Source: Eukaryota sp. TZLM1-RC (taxonomy: Eukaryota; Metamonada: BaSk clade). Taken from it: DNA of 64,000 bases. Within the stretch, counting starts at the first letter, position 1, and each line of letters begins with the position of its first letter. The DNA is taken from assembly GCA_040285825.1 (NCBI GenBank), contig JAUPSS010000001.1:2294001-2358000 (forward strand), written 5' to 3'. Under the pieces are notes generated by a model. It was not told the DNA's origin. It saw only the letters and a program-made list of their open reading frames with translations, and ran no database searches. The translations under genes and the position numbers were made by a program. Shown here one piece after another: positions 21,329-32,494 of the stretch.

Positions 21329-22190
21329 TAAAGTTTTTGAAAATTCGGATTTTACTGTTCGTCTTAGTTTGGCTAAGGAAAAGAATCCCGTTTTTGCCAA
21401 CTTTTCAATTCATCTTAATGAAAGTAGCTCACGTTGTCTCATTTCTCAAATTCCCAATGATTTTGGTCTAATGATACAACTGTACTGTGAATGAGGTGTT
21501 TTCTGTGGCCATGGAGTGTGCCAAGTGATTTGATTTGTCATCGTGCTTATTAAATTGAATCTTTTGTTTAATTGCAAATTTAGTATTACATTTCGCTCAG
21601 TTGTTAATGATGCTGTTAGAGACCAACTGTATGCCGTTTGCAAAAGCCTCCATATTGAAGCTTTTGTTGAACCACTTGTGCGTAAATTGTCACCTGAAAA
21701 TGAAGATGATAATACTTTCGGTAATTGGCGTGCTGATTTAATTACTCGTAGGTTTGATGGTGCGATCAAGGTTGTTGATGTTTGTAAGGAATCAGCAATT
21801 GATTTTGCTAAAAACATGAAACTCAACTTTGCTTTGCTGAAAAGAGCAAAATCAAAAAGTACAAGGAGGCCTTATCTCAGCTAGGACATGTTGATCATGT
21901 AAGGTACCAGCTTGTTCCATTAGCTGTTTCTCTTTTTGGTAACATTGGAATATCTGGTATTAAATTTCTCGAAAATTTCCGAAGTTAAATTAAATAAGGA
22001 GCAGAACAATGTTGAACTTTAATTTCTGGCACTATAGGATTGTTTTTGGTATACTTAAAGAAATAGGAATAGAGTAGGAAAATCGCACACTAGCTTTGAG
22101 AGGTTTGATGATGTTGATGCGTGTATTGAGAATAATGAGTTCTAGTTTTTACGTGAACATTCTTCTTTCAATTAACAAATAAAAAATATA
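21329..22190 (+). mobile_element. R2-like element, family B, 5'-truncated copy
   Basis: Plus-strand family B sequence starting at AAAGTTTTTGAAAA, through the zinc-finger region, endonuclease and tail (ends VDACIENNEF, stop near 22145). Several frame changes and stops. The 5' end is at the same place in the family sequence as that of the copy at 38460-39399. It lies about 150 bp upstream of the methionine gamma-lyase start codon. Confidence 0.8.
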
Positions 22191-22299
22191 ATCAAAAAGT
22201 ACCAGGCTGAACCATAACTGACTGTACTAAAATCCCGTTGGAACCAAAAACGCCGAGTCTGAAATTTGAGCTGTAATTTCAAACACTTGCAAAATTAGA

Positions 22300-24260
22300 T
22301 GTTATCAATTTACTAAATTATGATATTATTGATATTATCACAGTATCTCCTTTTCCCATGGACAACGATCCACTTGATTTTGTTTCCCTTTATGAATGCA
22401 TACGATCTGCCTTCATCTTCTCCACAACCTACCTCTCTTTTCGGTAACCCCAATGTGACGCTTTGCTCAACAAAAGTTCCACTCAATTCTCCTCCAATTT
22501 CAGGCAAAAGCTGGCTATTCAAATACTTTACGGAGTCAAACGACGGTATTAGGTGCAACTTCCCAGAGTGCGAAGGAAACAACACGCCTTACTCAAACAA
22601 ACGGAAAACGGCACGTTGATTAAACACCTCCATTCTCTCCACTTAAATGAATTGCAAGAATTCATAAGAGAGCGTGGTCCTCTCCATGTTCCTCTTGCCG
22701 CCTTCTGAGCCTTCAGCCGAGTTGCCCTTCAGTTTCGTCGAGAGTCCTGCATTGTTGAAACCTATGCGATATCGAAATCCCTCTGTCAAACAGTTGCAAT
22801 CCAAACAAAATGTGCAACGTAGATTTTTCAATTCTGCTTCATCAATGAAGGAAAATGTTATTCAGCAACTCAGTCAAGTGTCTAATCAGATTTCTTCAAC
22901 CTGGTATTTATTGACATCTGGATTTCAAAGACCATACATTGCTTCGACAGACCACTGGATTGATTTCTACTGATTTTTGAAATCAGTCTTACTGGAAATC
23001 AAACAGTTACCTAATTCATACACAGACGAGTGTATAACAGGTTACATGTTAAAGGTCCTTTCATATTTTGGAATTTCTGAATAAACACAATTGGTGTAAC
23101 CACAGACATGTTACAGCTGGTATGGCTACTTGCCCAAGCACTTGAATTGTGAGGCTCTCATAAGGTACACCGTCGACGTTGTCCACACATTCTAAATTTA
23201 CATACGTGCTACACAGCCGTATAATAATACATGGAAACATTCAATAAAGAAAAACAATTGGTTTCGATGTCGGTTTCCAAAATAATAAAACTATCAAAAA
23301 TAAAAAATTTACTACCAAGTTACATCAATCTTCTGCTTTGAAAAAACACTGGAATAATTTATTTCTACAATACAAAGGAACTAATTCTATCTGCAGAATT
23401 TCCTTAGATAGTGTAACACACTGGAATTTTACATATTTGATGTTATCACGATATTGGGAACACTCAGCCAATGTGGAGGCTGTCAATGGAACAGCTAATA
23501 CAGATTTGACGTCTTTAAACTGAAGTGAGAGCAAAAAATTCTGGATTTTACTTTAAATATGTTTTTGAAAACATTATATAAGGTGACTATCAGGATTTCA
23601 TTATCAACTGAAGGCATCATTTTATTTTATATGTCCAAATTATCTGAACATATAGACAAAACTTTGAATATGACACCAATGTCATGGTTACAAGCATTGT
23701 GTGAAAAAATGCAGTCCAAGATAGACAACTACATCGGATTTGCTCAAGACGAAATTGTTTACATAGGTGATGTTCTAAACCCTTGTATAAAATTGATATT
23801 GATGCCTAAAGAGCTTCAATTACAATATGATTATCAAAAACAATCCATTTTTGAGTTAGCCTTACGAAATGTGAGCTGATCCATTGTTGAGATTGATGAT
23901 GATGACTTGTTTGTAGAACCTCTTGTGACAAAACCAAGGTTGGATACTTCCTATGATAAACAGCTGTCTTCTCACCTAGCAGAAAATCTAAAACCTCAGT
24001 CAATTGAACCTTTATACTGGAAACTTAATGAAGTGTGATTTCCCCATTTACCGTCGCTTGCTCGGGATGTGTTATTTATACAAGCATCTTTGGTTTCTGG
24101 TGAACAAGTGTGCTTTGGTGCACGAAGGACGGTGTCAGAATACAGAGCGTCATTAAGTGACAAAAGTGTTCAAGCTATTGTGAGTCCGAAAGTTTGGCTA
24201 AGGTTTTTAGAATAAGAAACTGGTGGTTCACTGTGCTCAAAAATTTGTTTTTGTTTACAG
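22300..24260 (+). pseudogene. hAT-family transposase relic
   Basis: Broken frames in hAT order. Near 22545-22660 a BED-type zinc finger (CNFPEC.. then LIKHLHSLH across a shift). In the middle WNFTYLMLSRYWE and MQSKIDNYIGFAQDEIVY. At 24030-24215 the C-terminal dimerisation domain LARDVLFIQASLVSGEQVCF, ARRTVSEYRASLSDKSVQAI and PKVWLRFLE. The order and these motifs are characteristic. Many stops show it is dead. The element may extend to about 25211, where GGTTCTAACACTGG (minus: CCAGTGTTAGAACC) looks like a hAT terminal repeat, but I could not pair it with a clear left end. Confidence 0.8.
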
Positions 24261-24623
24261 GTTTTTAATGAGTTTCTTGTTGTTAAAATAAAAGGAATAT
24301 TGTATTTAATGTATTTTGCTCAAATCAACAATCAATATTTATTCAATATTTTTGTGACTTAATCAACGATTATAATTCTTTTGTTTACTCTTAAATTGGT
24401 GGTTTTCTGGTTCGGAACCCAAATCAAAGAATCAGCAACCGAACTGGAAACAAAACTAGTATTTTGGGAACCAGACTGCAATTGAACATAGTTTTTTGTT
24501 AGAAAAATTGTTCGGAACCAAACCTTGGACAGATTTATCCGACCTATCGGAAAAGTTCAGACCATTCGGTGATGTAACTTCGGTCGGCCGACTGAAATCG
24601 GACCTAGTAATAACCATTTAAAC

Positions 24624-25105
24624 TAGTGTTGTCAAATGACTCAAATCGAGCGGATTTGGGAATCCCCAAGTCCACTCGACTTTCACTTGAGTCGTTTGTC
24701 AGGTCAAGTCAAATCAAATCTACTTGAGCACTATGACTTGATTTGAAAAACGACTTGGAAACTAAGAACTGTAATAGAGATGCCTTTTTATAAACTATTA
24801 ACAATAACTCAGCCTACAGCACTTCACCACTACCAATGACTCCAATTACTTCATCTCTGTCGTCAATACAAGCTTTAAGGATGTTTTAAGAACAATATGA
24901 ATTACCTACATTGATACATCTTTGGTTGTTTTGCAAAATGTATAACATCTTTGACAACAGTAATATCTGCATGTATATGAACTGTTAAGTCAAGTTATTT
25001 GACTTAACTTCGAAACTTCCAAATCGACTGCACTTTGACTTGAGTCAAATCAGAAACAATGACTTGACTTAGAAATGACTTGAGTGAAGTCCTTTAACAT
25101 CACTG
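24624..25105. mobile_element. hAT-type miniature element nested in a hAT relic
   Basis: 482 bp flanked by a perfect 8-bp duplication atttaaac (24616-24623 and 25106-25113). Imperfect terminal repeats: TAGTGTTGTCAAATGACT at the left, CAGTGATGTTAAAGGACT at the right end read inward. The interior is built of many diverged CTTGA/TCAAG words (for example ACTTGAGTCAAAT), typical subterminal repeats for transposase binding. No coding capacity. Confidence 0.85.
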
Positions 25106-25211
25106 ATTTAAACACACTAAATTCCGACCTAAAAACAATTTCCAGCCTGTCGGTTGACCAGTCCGCGACCTAAGTCAAGTTGGATGACATAAGTCAAAGG
25201 TTCTAACACTG

Positions 25212-25839
25212 GTTATATGAGTTGAAACACAACTGTCGTATAGAACAAAACAATATTGTTTTGTAATATAAGGCAATTAGTATTTCGTCAAACAATCAAC
25301 ATTGAATGTGTCTAACAATATTCGCCATTATAAATTGCAATACACACAATTCTGTATCTAAAAACTCGGTTGTATCTTGTGAAGTTCACAATGTTCATAT
25401 AAACGATAGATAAAATGACAACAAGTATACAGTGGACATAAGTTCAATTTTTTTACAAATAACCTTCAGTCATCAATACAAGTAGAACCAAGAAGTGTAG
25501 GGACGTTATTAAAATTCTTTATTTATTTAATTTTCCAGCATTACACATGTTATAACGGGTCAATTTGGCAATTAGTGGTGACTTACCCTAGCAATCATTA
25601 TTGAATAGGCAATCAAATTTTTATCAATCTTAGAGCCTTTGGCAAGCCAAGAAGGATTGAATGACTGATTGGAAGACATCTCTAAGTTGTACAAAGTTAC
25701 TTGTATAGCAACTCGTCAAATGATACTTAAAGCAGTTTTAACTTTCACATTGTAAAGATTCAAAGTCAAGTTTAAATTAAACAAAGTACTTTGTGTCTCA
25801 CATTGTGAACATTTCAGTTGAACCTGCTTTTAAGTAGTT
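25212..25839. other. Unassigned stretch
   Basis: AT-rich, no supported gene. The motif CACATTGTGAACATT near 25800 recurs in inverse form at 25936-25950 (AATGTTCACAATGTG). Confidence 0.35.
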
Positions 25840-25975
25840 TTTTCTAAAAAAATGAATAACGTTCTTGGTGTAAAGCAGCAAATTGTAACTACTTTTGAGA
25901 AGTTGATCTTCATACATTCTAGTTAAACGCTTTTGTAATGTTCACAATGTGTATTTAAAAAAAATATCAAAACCT
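25840..25975 (-). mobile_element. R2-like family A relic fragment
   Basis: The minus strand reads FKYTL, one stop, TLQKRLTRMYEDQL, matching LKYTLQTLQKRLTGMYEKDL of the family A element at 48698-52034. Only this short internal piece survives. It ends about 145 bp upstream of the carboxypeptidase start codon. Confidence 0.6.
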
Positions 25976-26118
25976 TAGGTACATTACCACGATGACCATG
26001 AAGTCCCATGCAATATGGTTTCATTTTTTTCTTGATATCTGAAGTTCTCAATTCTCAAATTTGAAGATTGATTTTGACTATATTGATTAATATTGGACCT
26101 CCATCTTGGACATGCTTT

Positions 26119-28521
26119 ATGTCTAGTCAGGAAGAACCTGTGACTCCTACTGGTCATGTTTTCAGTGCTATACCACCACCACTCCCTCTCTTTGATTTTC
26201 CGGTCAAAAAAGAACAACCTATCACTGCACCCAATAAGTTTGTTTTTGTCAATTCTAACTCTAGTGGTATATCTCAACCTCTGCTTTGGCCAGGCACCAC
26301 CTTCTCTGATTTCCCCTCTCCTCTTGAACCCATTGTCCCTGTATCCCCTGATTTAGCCTCCCATCTCTCTAATGAATACAGTCAACGATCTGCAAACCCT
26401 CAAAAACTTTTAAATCGTGTTGTTTACGACTGTCTCAACCCCCCTCCAGATTCACCTCCTACCTCCACCAATGTCGGCAACTTGCCCCTGTGGTACAATC
26501 TGTCTGATGAAGGTGACGTTACCTTGCAGTTTGAATCACGTTTTGAATCTGGAAATCTTCGTCGTGCAGTCCAAGTCTACCCTTTTGAATATGATTTAAT
26601 TCTTAAGCCTGATACAGAAACTCGAGGTCACACTCAATGGTTTTATTTTTCCATTAGAAACTTAATCCCCAATCAAACTTATAAGCTTAATATTATCAAT
26701 TTCACCAAGACAGATTCCCTCTACAATAAGGGTATGCTTCCTCTAGTCTATTCCCTTTGTAAATCCAAATATGAAGAGGTTGGTTGGTTTAGAGGTGGTG
26801 GTGACGTGGCATATCACGTCAACAACATCAAAAGAAAGAATAATAGTTGGCATTATACCCTATCGTTCACCATTTCTACTTCCTACGCCCATGATACCCT
26901 CTACATTGCACACTGTTTCCCTTACACCTACACATATCTTCGTCATTATCTACGGGACTTGGAAGTTTGTCCGCAACGACGACAGCGTTTCAGGAAAAGG
27001 GTTCTTTGTAAGACCTTGGCCGGGAACAACTGCTATATGTTGACAATTACCTCTTTTAGTGGTGATCCTGACTCTCTAAAGCATAGGAAGGGTATTGTTA
27101 TTACAGCAAGAGTCCATCCTGGTGAAACAAATTCTTCCTTTATGGTCCAGGGCATCATTGACTATCTCACGGGACCTTCCTTAGATGCAAAGATTTTGCG
27201 GGACAATTTTGTTTTTAAAATTGTCCCAATGTTGAATCCTGATGGTGTGGTTTGTGGTAACTATAGATGTCATTTATCAGGACATGATTTGAACAGACAT
27301 TGGTCAGAGCCCAGTAAGAAGCTCAATCCGACTATCTATCACGCAAAGAATATGATCAAAAAGTTTGCTGAAGATAGAGAGTTGTTGGTGTATTTAGATC
27401 TGCATGGCCATTCAAGAAAGAAGAATTGTTTTGTTTATGGTTGTGAAAATTTTAATAATCCTGAGCTAAGATTGGCTGAAAAAGTTTTCCCCAGAATTCT
27501 TTCTTCAAATATTTCCTACTTTTCTTTTTCAGATTGTAGCTTTAGGGTGCAGAGATCTAAACAAAATTCAGCGAGAGTTGTGGTCTGGAGAGAGTTCAAT
27601 ATTATCAATAGCTTTACTTTAGAAGCTTCTTTTTGTGGCGCCAGCATGGGTGATGTGTCTGGTTATCATTTCACGAGACAGCATTTGAAGGATATTGGTA
27701 GATTATTTTGTGATTCGATTCTTGATTACTGTGATCCTGATCAATCAAAAGTGATTGGTATCAGGAGGGAGTTGGAGTTATTGTATCCTAGTTTGGAAGC
27801 AGTACAGGAGCTTGATAATGGTTATGAGTCTGACAGCAGTGAGGAGGAAACTGTAGGTAAAAAGAAAAAGAAAAGTAAAAAGAAGAGGAAGAAGAAAGAT
27901 GATGATAAGAAGGTATCTGTGGATGACAGTAACGGAAACGGTCAAAAACTCACCATCATTGTCGACAAAAAGCATGATGAAGTTAATCGATCAATCACTC
28001 AGGATGACGTCAGCGAACGCTCAGAATTCGAAAAACCACCACTGCAAAAAATTCACAGATCAGGATCTCTTTCAAGCATACACTATTGCTCTGATCATTC
28101 TACTAGACAATCTTCAGTTGAATCTCCTGGTGAGGACGAGGGCCCTAAGACGTCGAGAAGTGACAGCTCTTCTATAACAATGGATGAGTATGAAGGTTTC
28201 CTAAATTCAAAAAGAAGAGCTCAAAGTGCCAGTTTGATTGAAAAATTTAGAAATTTAGAACGAGTGGCACAAAAACACCCCAAACAGTCAATTTTGTCGT
28301 CTCTTGAAAGTAAAAGTAATAGAAGCGCTACACCACCAAGGTCTGTATCCAGGAAAAGGAGCTCCACAACAGTAGAAAAACCTTTCTCTGTCGTTCAACC
28401 GTCCAGTCTGAGTGCGCGACTGCCACCACTTTTTGTTAGTGAAGAACACAAGGAGGAAAAGAAGGAAGAGAAGAAGAAGAAAGGAAAGAAGTCGAAAAAT
28501 GGAAAGAATAGGAAGAGGTGA
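26119..28521 (+). CDS. Cytosolic carboxypeptidase (M14 family, tubulin deglutamylase type)
   Basis: 800 codons, no intron. I start at MSSQEEP (26119) because upstream in-frame codons lack an ATG and do not look like protein. The family removes glutamate residues from tubulin C-terminal tails and polyglutamate side chains, mostly on axonemes. The N-terminal beta domain ends with RGHTQWFYFSIRN and FPYTYTYLRHYL. The metallopeptidase part has Zn ligands His333 and Glu336 in HPGE, His429 in DLHGHSRK, the NPDGV and NRHW substrate motifs (373 and 392) and catalytic Glu502 in TLEASFCG. It most resembles AGBL2/3-type enzymes. The last ~220 residues are low complexity, with Lys-rich blocks near 582 and at the C-terminus and a Ser-rich middle. 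Presence of this enzyme suggests a cell with modified microtubules, probably a flagellum. Confidence 0.95.
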   Translation: MSSQEEPVTPTGHVFSAIPPPLPLFDFPVKKEQPITAPNKFVFVNSNSSGISQPLLWPGTTFSDFPSPLEPIVPVSPDLASHLSNEYSQRSANPQKLLNRVVYDCLNPPPDSPPTSTNVGNLPLWYNLSDEGDVTLQFESRFESGNLRRAVQVYPFEYDLILKPDTETRGHTQWFYFSIRNLIPNQTYKLNIINFTKTDSLYNKGMLPLVYSLCKSKYEEVGWFRGGGDVAYHVNNIKRKNNSWHYTLSFTISTSYAHDTLYIAHCFPYTYTYLRHYLRDLEVCPQRRQRFRKRVLCKTLAGNNCYMLTITSFSGDPDSLKHRKGIVITARVHPGETNSSFMVQGIIDYLTGPSLDAKILRDNFVFKIVPMLNPDGVVCGNYRCHLSGHDLNRHWSEPSKKLNPTIYHAKNMIKKFAEDRELLVYLDLHGHSRKKNCFVYGCENFNNPELRLAEKVFPRILSSNISYFSFSDCSFRVQRSKQNSARVVVWREFNIINSFTLEASFCGASMGDVSGYHFTRQHLKDIGRLFCDSILDYCDPDQSKVIGIRRELELLYPSLEAVQELDNGYESDSSEEETVGKKKKKSKKKRKKKDDDKKVSVDDSNGNGQKLTIIVDKKHDEVNRSITQDDVSERSEFEKPPLQKIHRSGSLSSIHYCSDHSTRQSSVESPGEDEGPKTSRSDSSSITMDEYEGFLNSKRRAQSASLIEKFRNLERVAQKHPKQSILSSLESKSNRSATPPRSVSRKRSSTTVEKPFSVVQPSSLSARLPPLFVSEEHKEEKKEEKKKKGKKSKNGKNRKR

Positions 28522-29045
28522 TTTTCATATTTGTTTTGCATTTATAGTTTTTACGATTGAATATGTAATCTTTTTTCACATTATTAATTCAAAATTAGTC
28601 ATTTTATTAAACAAATTTCTTACAAACTGTTTTTTGATGAATATAGACAAGCTGGCTGTGATCATGATCTTTGTTCATTTTTCATTCATTGAACAGTGCA
28701 TTAGATTCATCGCAGTTTGTCTGGCCAAAATATATGGGTTGTCTCCAAATAATGACCAATAATAATAAAGTGAAATAAGCTAAACTACTGTCTTTAGTCT
28801 TTAGTCGTTGTGTCAATCTAGTTAATCTTTTGTCAAAGTGATCGTTCCCGAAATCGATAAATGGAGACATGAATTAATTTTAAATTATTTTGTTAACCTC
28901 CTACTTCCTTTCCTAGATTATAATGATGACTCGCCTTATCACACAAATCATTAGGTAAATTTTCCTTTGGGTGTGTCTGACTTGAGACCTGATTTTGTTC
29001 TCATAAAAAAACAAAAAAAACATTGAAAAATAAAAAAAAATAAAA
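28522..29045. other. Intergenic stretch, A-rich at its end
   Basis: No supported gene. It contains the 3' flank of the carboxypeptidase gene and an A-rich run at about 29006-29045 directly before an R2-like element. Confidence 0.4.
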
Positions 29046-31875
29046 AGTCAGTAGTAACACAAAATTCTGTTTGTTCTGTTGTTCGTCAGTGTCTGGATTC
29101 AATATTTCGGGTAGACCCCTTTTTGTTTGTGATTATTGTACGCCAGTTGATCCTTGTAGACCTCCGTTTGCAATTCCTCAATTCGTTTCTCCTGCTCATT
29201 CGTCTTTCCTTGTCACAGTTATTCGATCTTTAACATTCTCTCTTCGTAATGGTACTTGGAATCCTTCCATTTTTTGGAAATTCTTTCTTTCTAAAGCTAT
29301 GTCCTCAACACACAAGAAATACAATCATCAGGTGTCGGTTCAACTATCTAAAAATGTAAAAAAAACGGTTTGAGTCTTTGATTCTTCGTTCGCAATACTC
29401 TTCAGCTCTCAAATTATTGACTGGTTCTTCTCCTGCTGCTTTTGATGAAGAAACCTTGAATTCTTCAAATTCTGTTCATTCTCCTGAAGATTTTACCACT
29501 GGCCATATTGTTTCTGATGCTGAACATGATTTCTTCACTGCTAATCCTATTACTTCTGATAAAGTTAGTGTAGCTATTAAAGGACTTCCGTCTGGTCGTA
29601 TTGCTGGGCCTTCTGGACTTAGTTATGATCATTTGAAATCGGCCGTCAACATATGCCCAGAAATCGTTGATGATTTAGCATTCTTTTTAAATTGTGTTAT
29701 TTTGGGACGTTTCAAGTTACCTCAAGCGTTAACGGCATCTCGTTTAGTTGCTGAAAGTAAACCTGGTGGTGGTGTCAGACCCATAGCTGTTGGTGAGTCA
29801 TTAATGAGATTGTTAGCAATTATTTGTTTTAAGTGAGTTAAGTCATCCGCAATTAATTTCTTTCGTCCTTATCAGTTTGCAATTGGAATTCCTGATGGCA
29901 CAACTTGTGCTGCCTTGTGTACAGATTTACTTTTTCATCAAATAGGTGAAAACTATTTATTGAATATTGATTTCAAAAATTTCTTTCAACTCAGTTTTTC
30001 GCTTAAGTATTTTCCAAGAACTTGAACTTCACTATCCTTCTGTTTTGCTGTATTTTAAATTGATGTATGGATCGCCCTCTAACCTAATTTTCCATTCTGA
30101 GAATATTGTTTCGTCAAGAGGTGTCAAACAAAGGGATCCTCTAGATCCATTTGTTTTTTGCTTATCACTTCAATCAGTTTTAAAAAAATTCAATTTGGAT
30201 TTTCCTGACATCCATTTATGTGCTTATGCCGCTGATTTGTCGCTTAACGGTCCTTTGTTCCTTTTACAACAAGGGCTACAATAGTTCGTTATTCTGTCCC
30301 AACAATTTGGGTTAGATATTAAATGCCCAAGTGTTTCATTATTGGTAATCAGAATTGAGATAACATTTAATGAAAATTTCATCAAATATGTTGATTATGA
30401 AGCAGATGCGATTCGTTTTCTTGGCTCTTATTTTGGAAATAGTGGAAAAATTAAATCGATTTTGACAGGTATTTTGGGAACAATTGAAGAGCAACTTTTA
30501 GCTATCCAAGAACTAAAAATTGACAAGCATTTAGCGTTTTCGGTTCTGAATGTGTGTTTTGGATCAAAATTTAATCACCTTCTTCGTTCTTTATCTCCTA
30601 CAATTTCACATGATTTTGCACGTCAATTTAATGCTCTGAGAACCAATTTTTTAGGAGATTTAGTGGAAGTTTGTCCGTCAAAAATTCCTTATCATGCCTT
30701 TTTTAGTCCCAAATTTGCTGGAGTTGGTTTTTCAAAAGCAGAGTATTTATACAAAAGTGATTTCATTGGTGGTATGAAAAATTTCTTTTTGAGTGGAAAC
30801 TCCGGTTTGATCAAATTCCTTTGAATGAATCACATCCTTCATTAATTTCACTCGAAAACATGGTGCAGGAACTACCTATTGATGTGTGGAATCAGTGTTT
30901 TCCTTCAAATTTGCCTTCTGTACTTTCGAGATTATTGACTAATCTTCATCTTGCTGCTGTGAAATTATAGAAGTCTGTTTTAATTGGTTTTGAAGACCAG
31001 GATTTCCCTAAACGACCTAGTGTGACTAAGATAAGTAATCCCGTCTTTGCTGCCTTTTTATCAGACATCCAGAATTGCACTAGTTTAATATCTCAGCAAC
31101 CAAGGCCATTAGGTCTTCACTTAACAAATGAAGCTCGGAACCAAAACATGCGTTTGAGATTAGGGCTGTTTCCAAGTGGTCTTTTGGATAAAATTTTTTG
31201 TATTTGTAACGAAAAACCGACTATCAATTTCTGTCATATTGTAAGTTGTAAGAAATTTCTTCAATATCGGTCAGTTCTTCATAATGCCGTTCGTGATGTG
31301 ACATATGAGATGTTTAAGTGTAACAATATTAGTTGCAAAGTAGAACCTTTTTTGAAGCATTATAGTGATGATAATCTGTTTAATTCACGTCGTGGAGATT
31401 TCATTGCTCCTTTTGTGGATTCCTCTCAAGTTGTTGTTGATTTTACTACAGTAGATCCCTTTGCTTTTATTTATCGTGATGATGTTTTAGTTAGTTCTAA
31501 TGGCCATTTCAATAGGGTTGAGAATCGTAAAAGAGACACATATGCTGAGATATTAATGATTTAAACAAGAACCTTTACTCGAAGTTTTCGTTTGTTCCTT
31601 TTGCCCTCTCGATTTTTGGTAGCATTGGACAGTCTGCCTTGAATTTTCTCAATGATTTTGATTATTTATGTCGTTTAAATGGTAGGAATTTATGGAAGAA
31701 TCGCATCATTTTTGCTTTGTACAAAAGTGTTCCCAAATACTTAAATTTAATGATGTCCAAGCTGTATAAGGATTCATCAAGAGTTGGCGCGTGGAGAATT
31801 ATGTTTTGTATGTGTTTTAGTTTGTTTTGTTTTGTTTTGTTTCTTCGTATAATAAATTTTGTTAAAAAATAAAAG
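29046..31875 (+). mobile_element. R2-like element, family F, near-complete but dead copy
   Basis: Runs from the N-terminal zinc region (PLFVCDYCTPVDPCRPPFAIP) through RT to the endonuclease and tail, about 2.8 kb. RT pieces: GLPSGRIAGPSGLSYDHLKS, VRPIAVGESLMR, PYQFAIGIPDGTTCAA, NIDFKNFF (motif A), RGVKQRDPLDPFVF. The catalytic YxDD box reads CAYAADLSL, so the enzyme is inactive. The zinc finger (CICNEKPTINFCHIVSC) and endonuclease (RRGDFIAPF, VVVDFTTVD) follow. At least five stops or shifts. The 3' end has AATAAA near 31850 and an A-rich tail. Confidence 0.85.
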
Positions 31876-32179
31876 AAATAAAAATATAAAAAATAAAAGA
31901 GATAGATGTAAAACAGAATAAAGACAGTGCTGATTTGTGTGTGAGCATCTCCGAAGGAATAGTATTTGGATAATTGGCATATATTAAAAAGCATGAAATT
32001 CCACGGTCCTGAATTGTTTTCGTTCAATTTTGATTTTTTCATTCATTACCAATTGAAGTTTCTGCAAGAAAACTAGTTGCTGATATCTGCATTTCATCAA
32101 TGAAAAGATTACTTATTCTAAGCAATTAATTAAGTTATTACTATTTTGTTTCTACATTTTAATTTATTTCAACGAGAAA
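31876..32179. other. Unassigned A/T-rich stretch
   Basis: Low-complexity A-rich tail of the preceding element followed by about 250 bp without recognisable content, up to the start of a family C fragment. Confidence 0.4.
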
Positions 32180-32490
32180 CAGCATGCAAAATACAATTTG
32201 TATCCATTTGTATTTTCCCTTTTTGGTTCACTTGCACCCACTGCTTTACGTTTTTTGGATGATTTTGATATGATTGTAAAGAGAAGAACTGGCAGAAATT
32301 TTAACAGATTGTTTTGGCAAAATAGAATTGTGTTTTCTATTTTTGAGGGGATGTTGAAGATGGTTTCTGATGCTTTGCTTTCTCTTGGATCTCACTATGA
32401 GAGAGTTGCATCTGGTGTTTTCGTTCTGGGAGAGATGGATTTTTTAGATGTTGATTTATAGGTTTTGAATAAAATTAAAATTAAATAAAT
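32180..32490 (+). mobile_element. R2-like family C 3' fragment (copy C1)
   Basis: Last ~90 codons of family C in an open frame (YPFVFSLFGSLAPTALRFLD ... GEMDFLDVDL) and a 3' tail ATAAATAAAAA. It meets the 3' end of a family D copy tail-to-tail at about 32490. From about 32349 on it is identical to the C2 copy. Before that point it differs at many bases. Confidence 0.85.
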
Positions 32491-32494
32491 AAAA

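Noticed and set aside
22203-22213. CAGGCTGAACC as left end of the hAT relic
   Set aside because: Similarity to the inverted right end (CAGTGTTAGAACC) is weak and no 8-bp duplication is shared.
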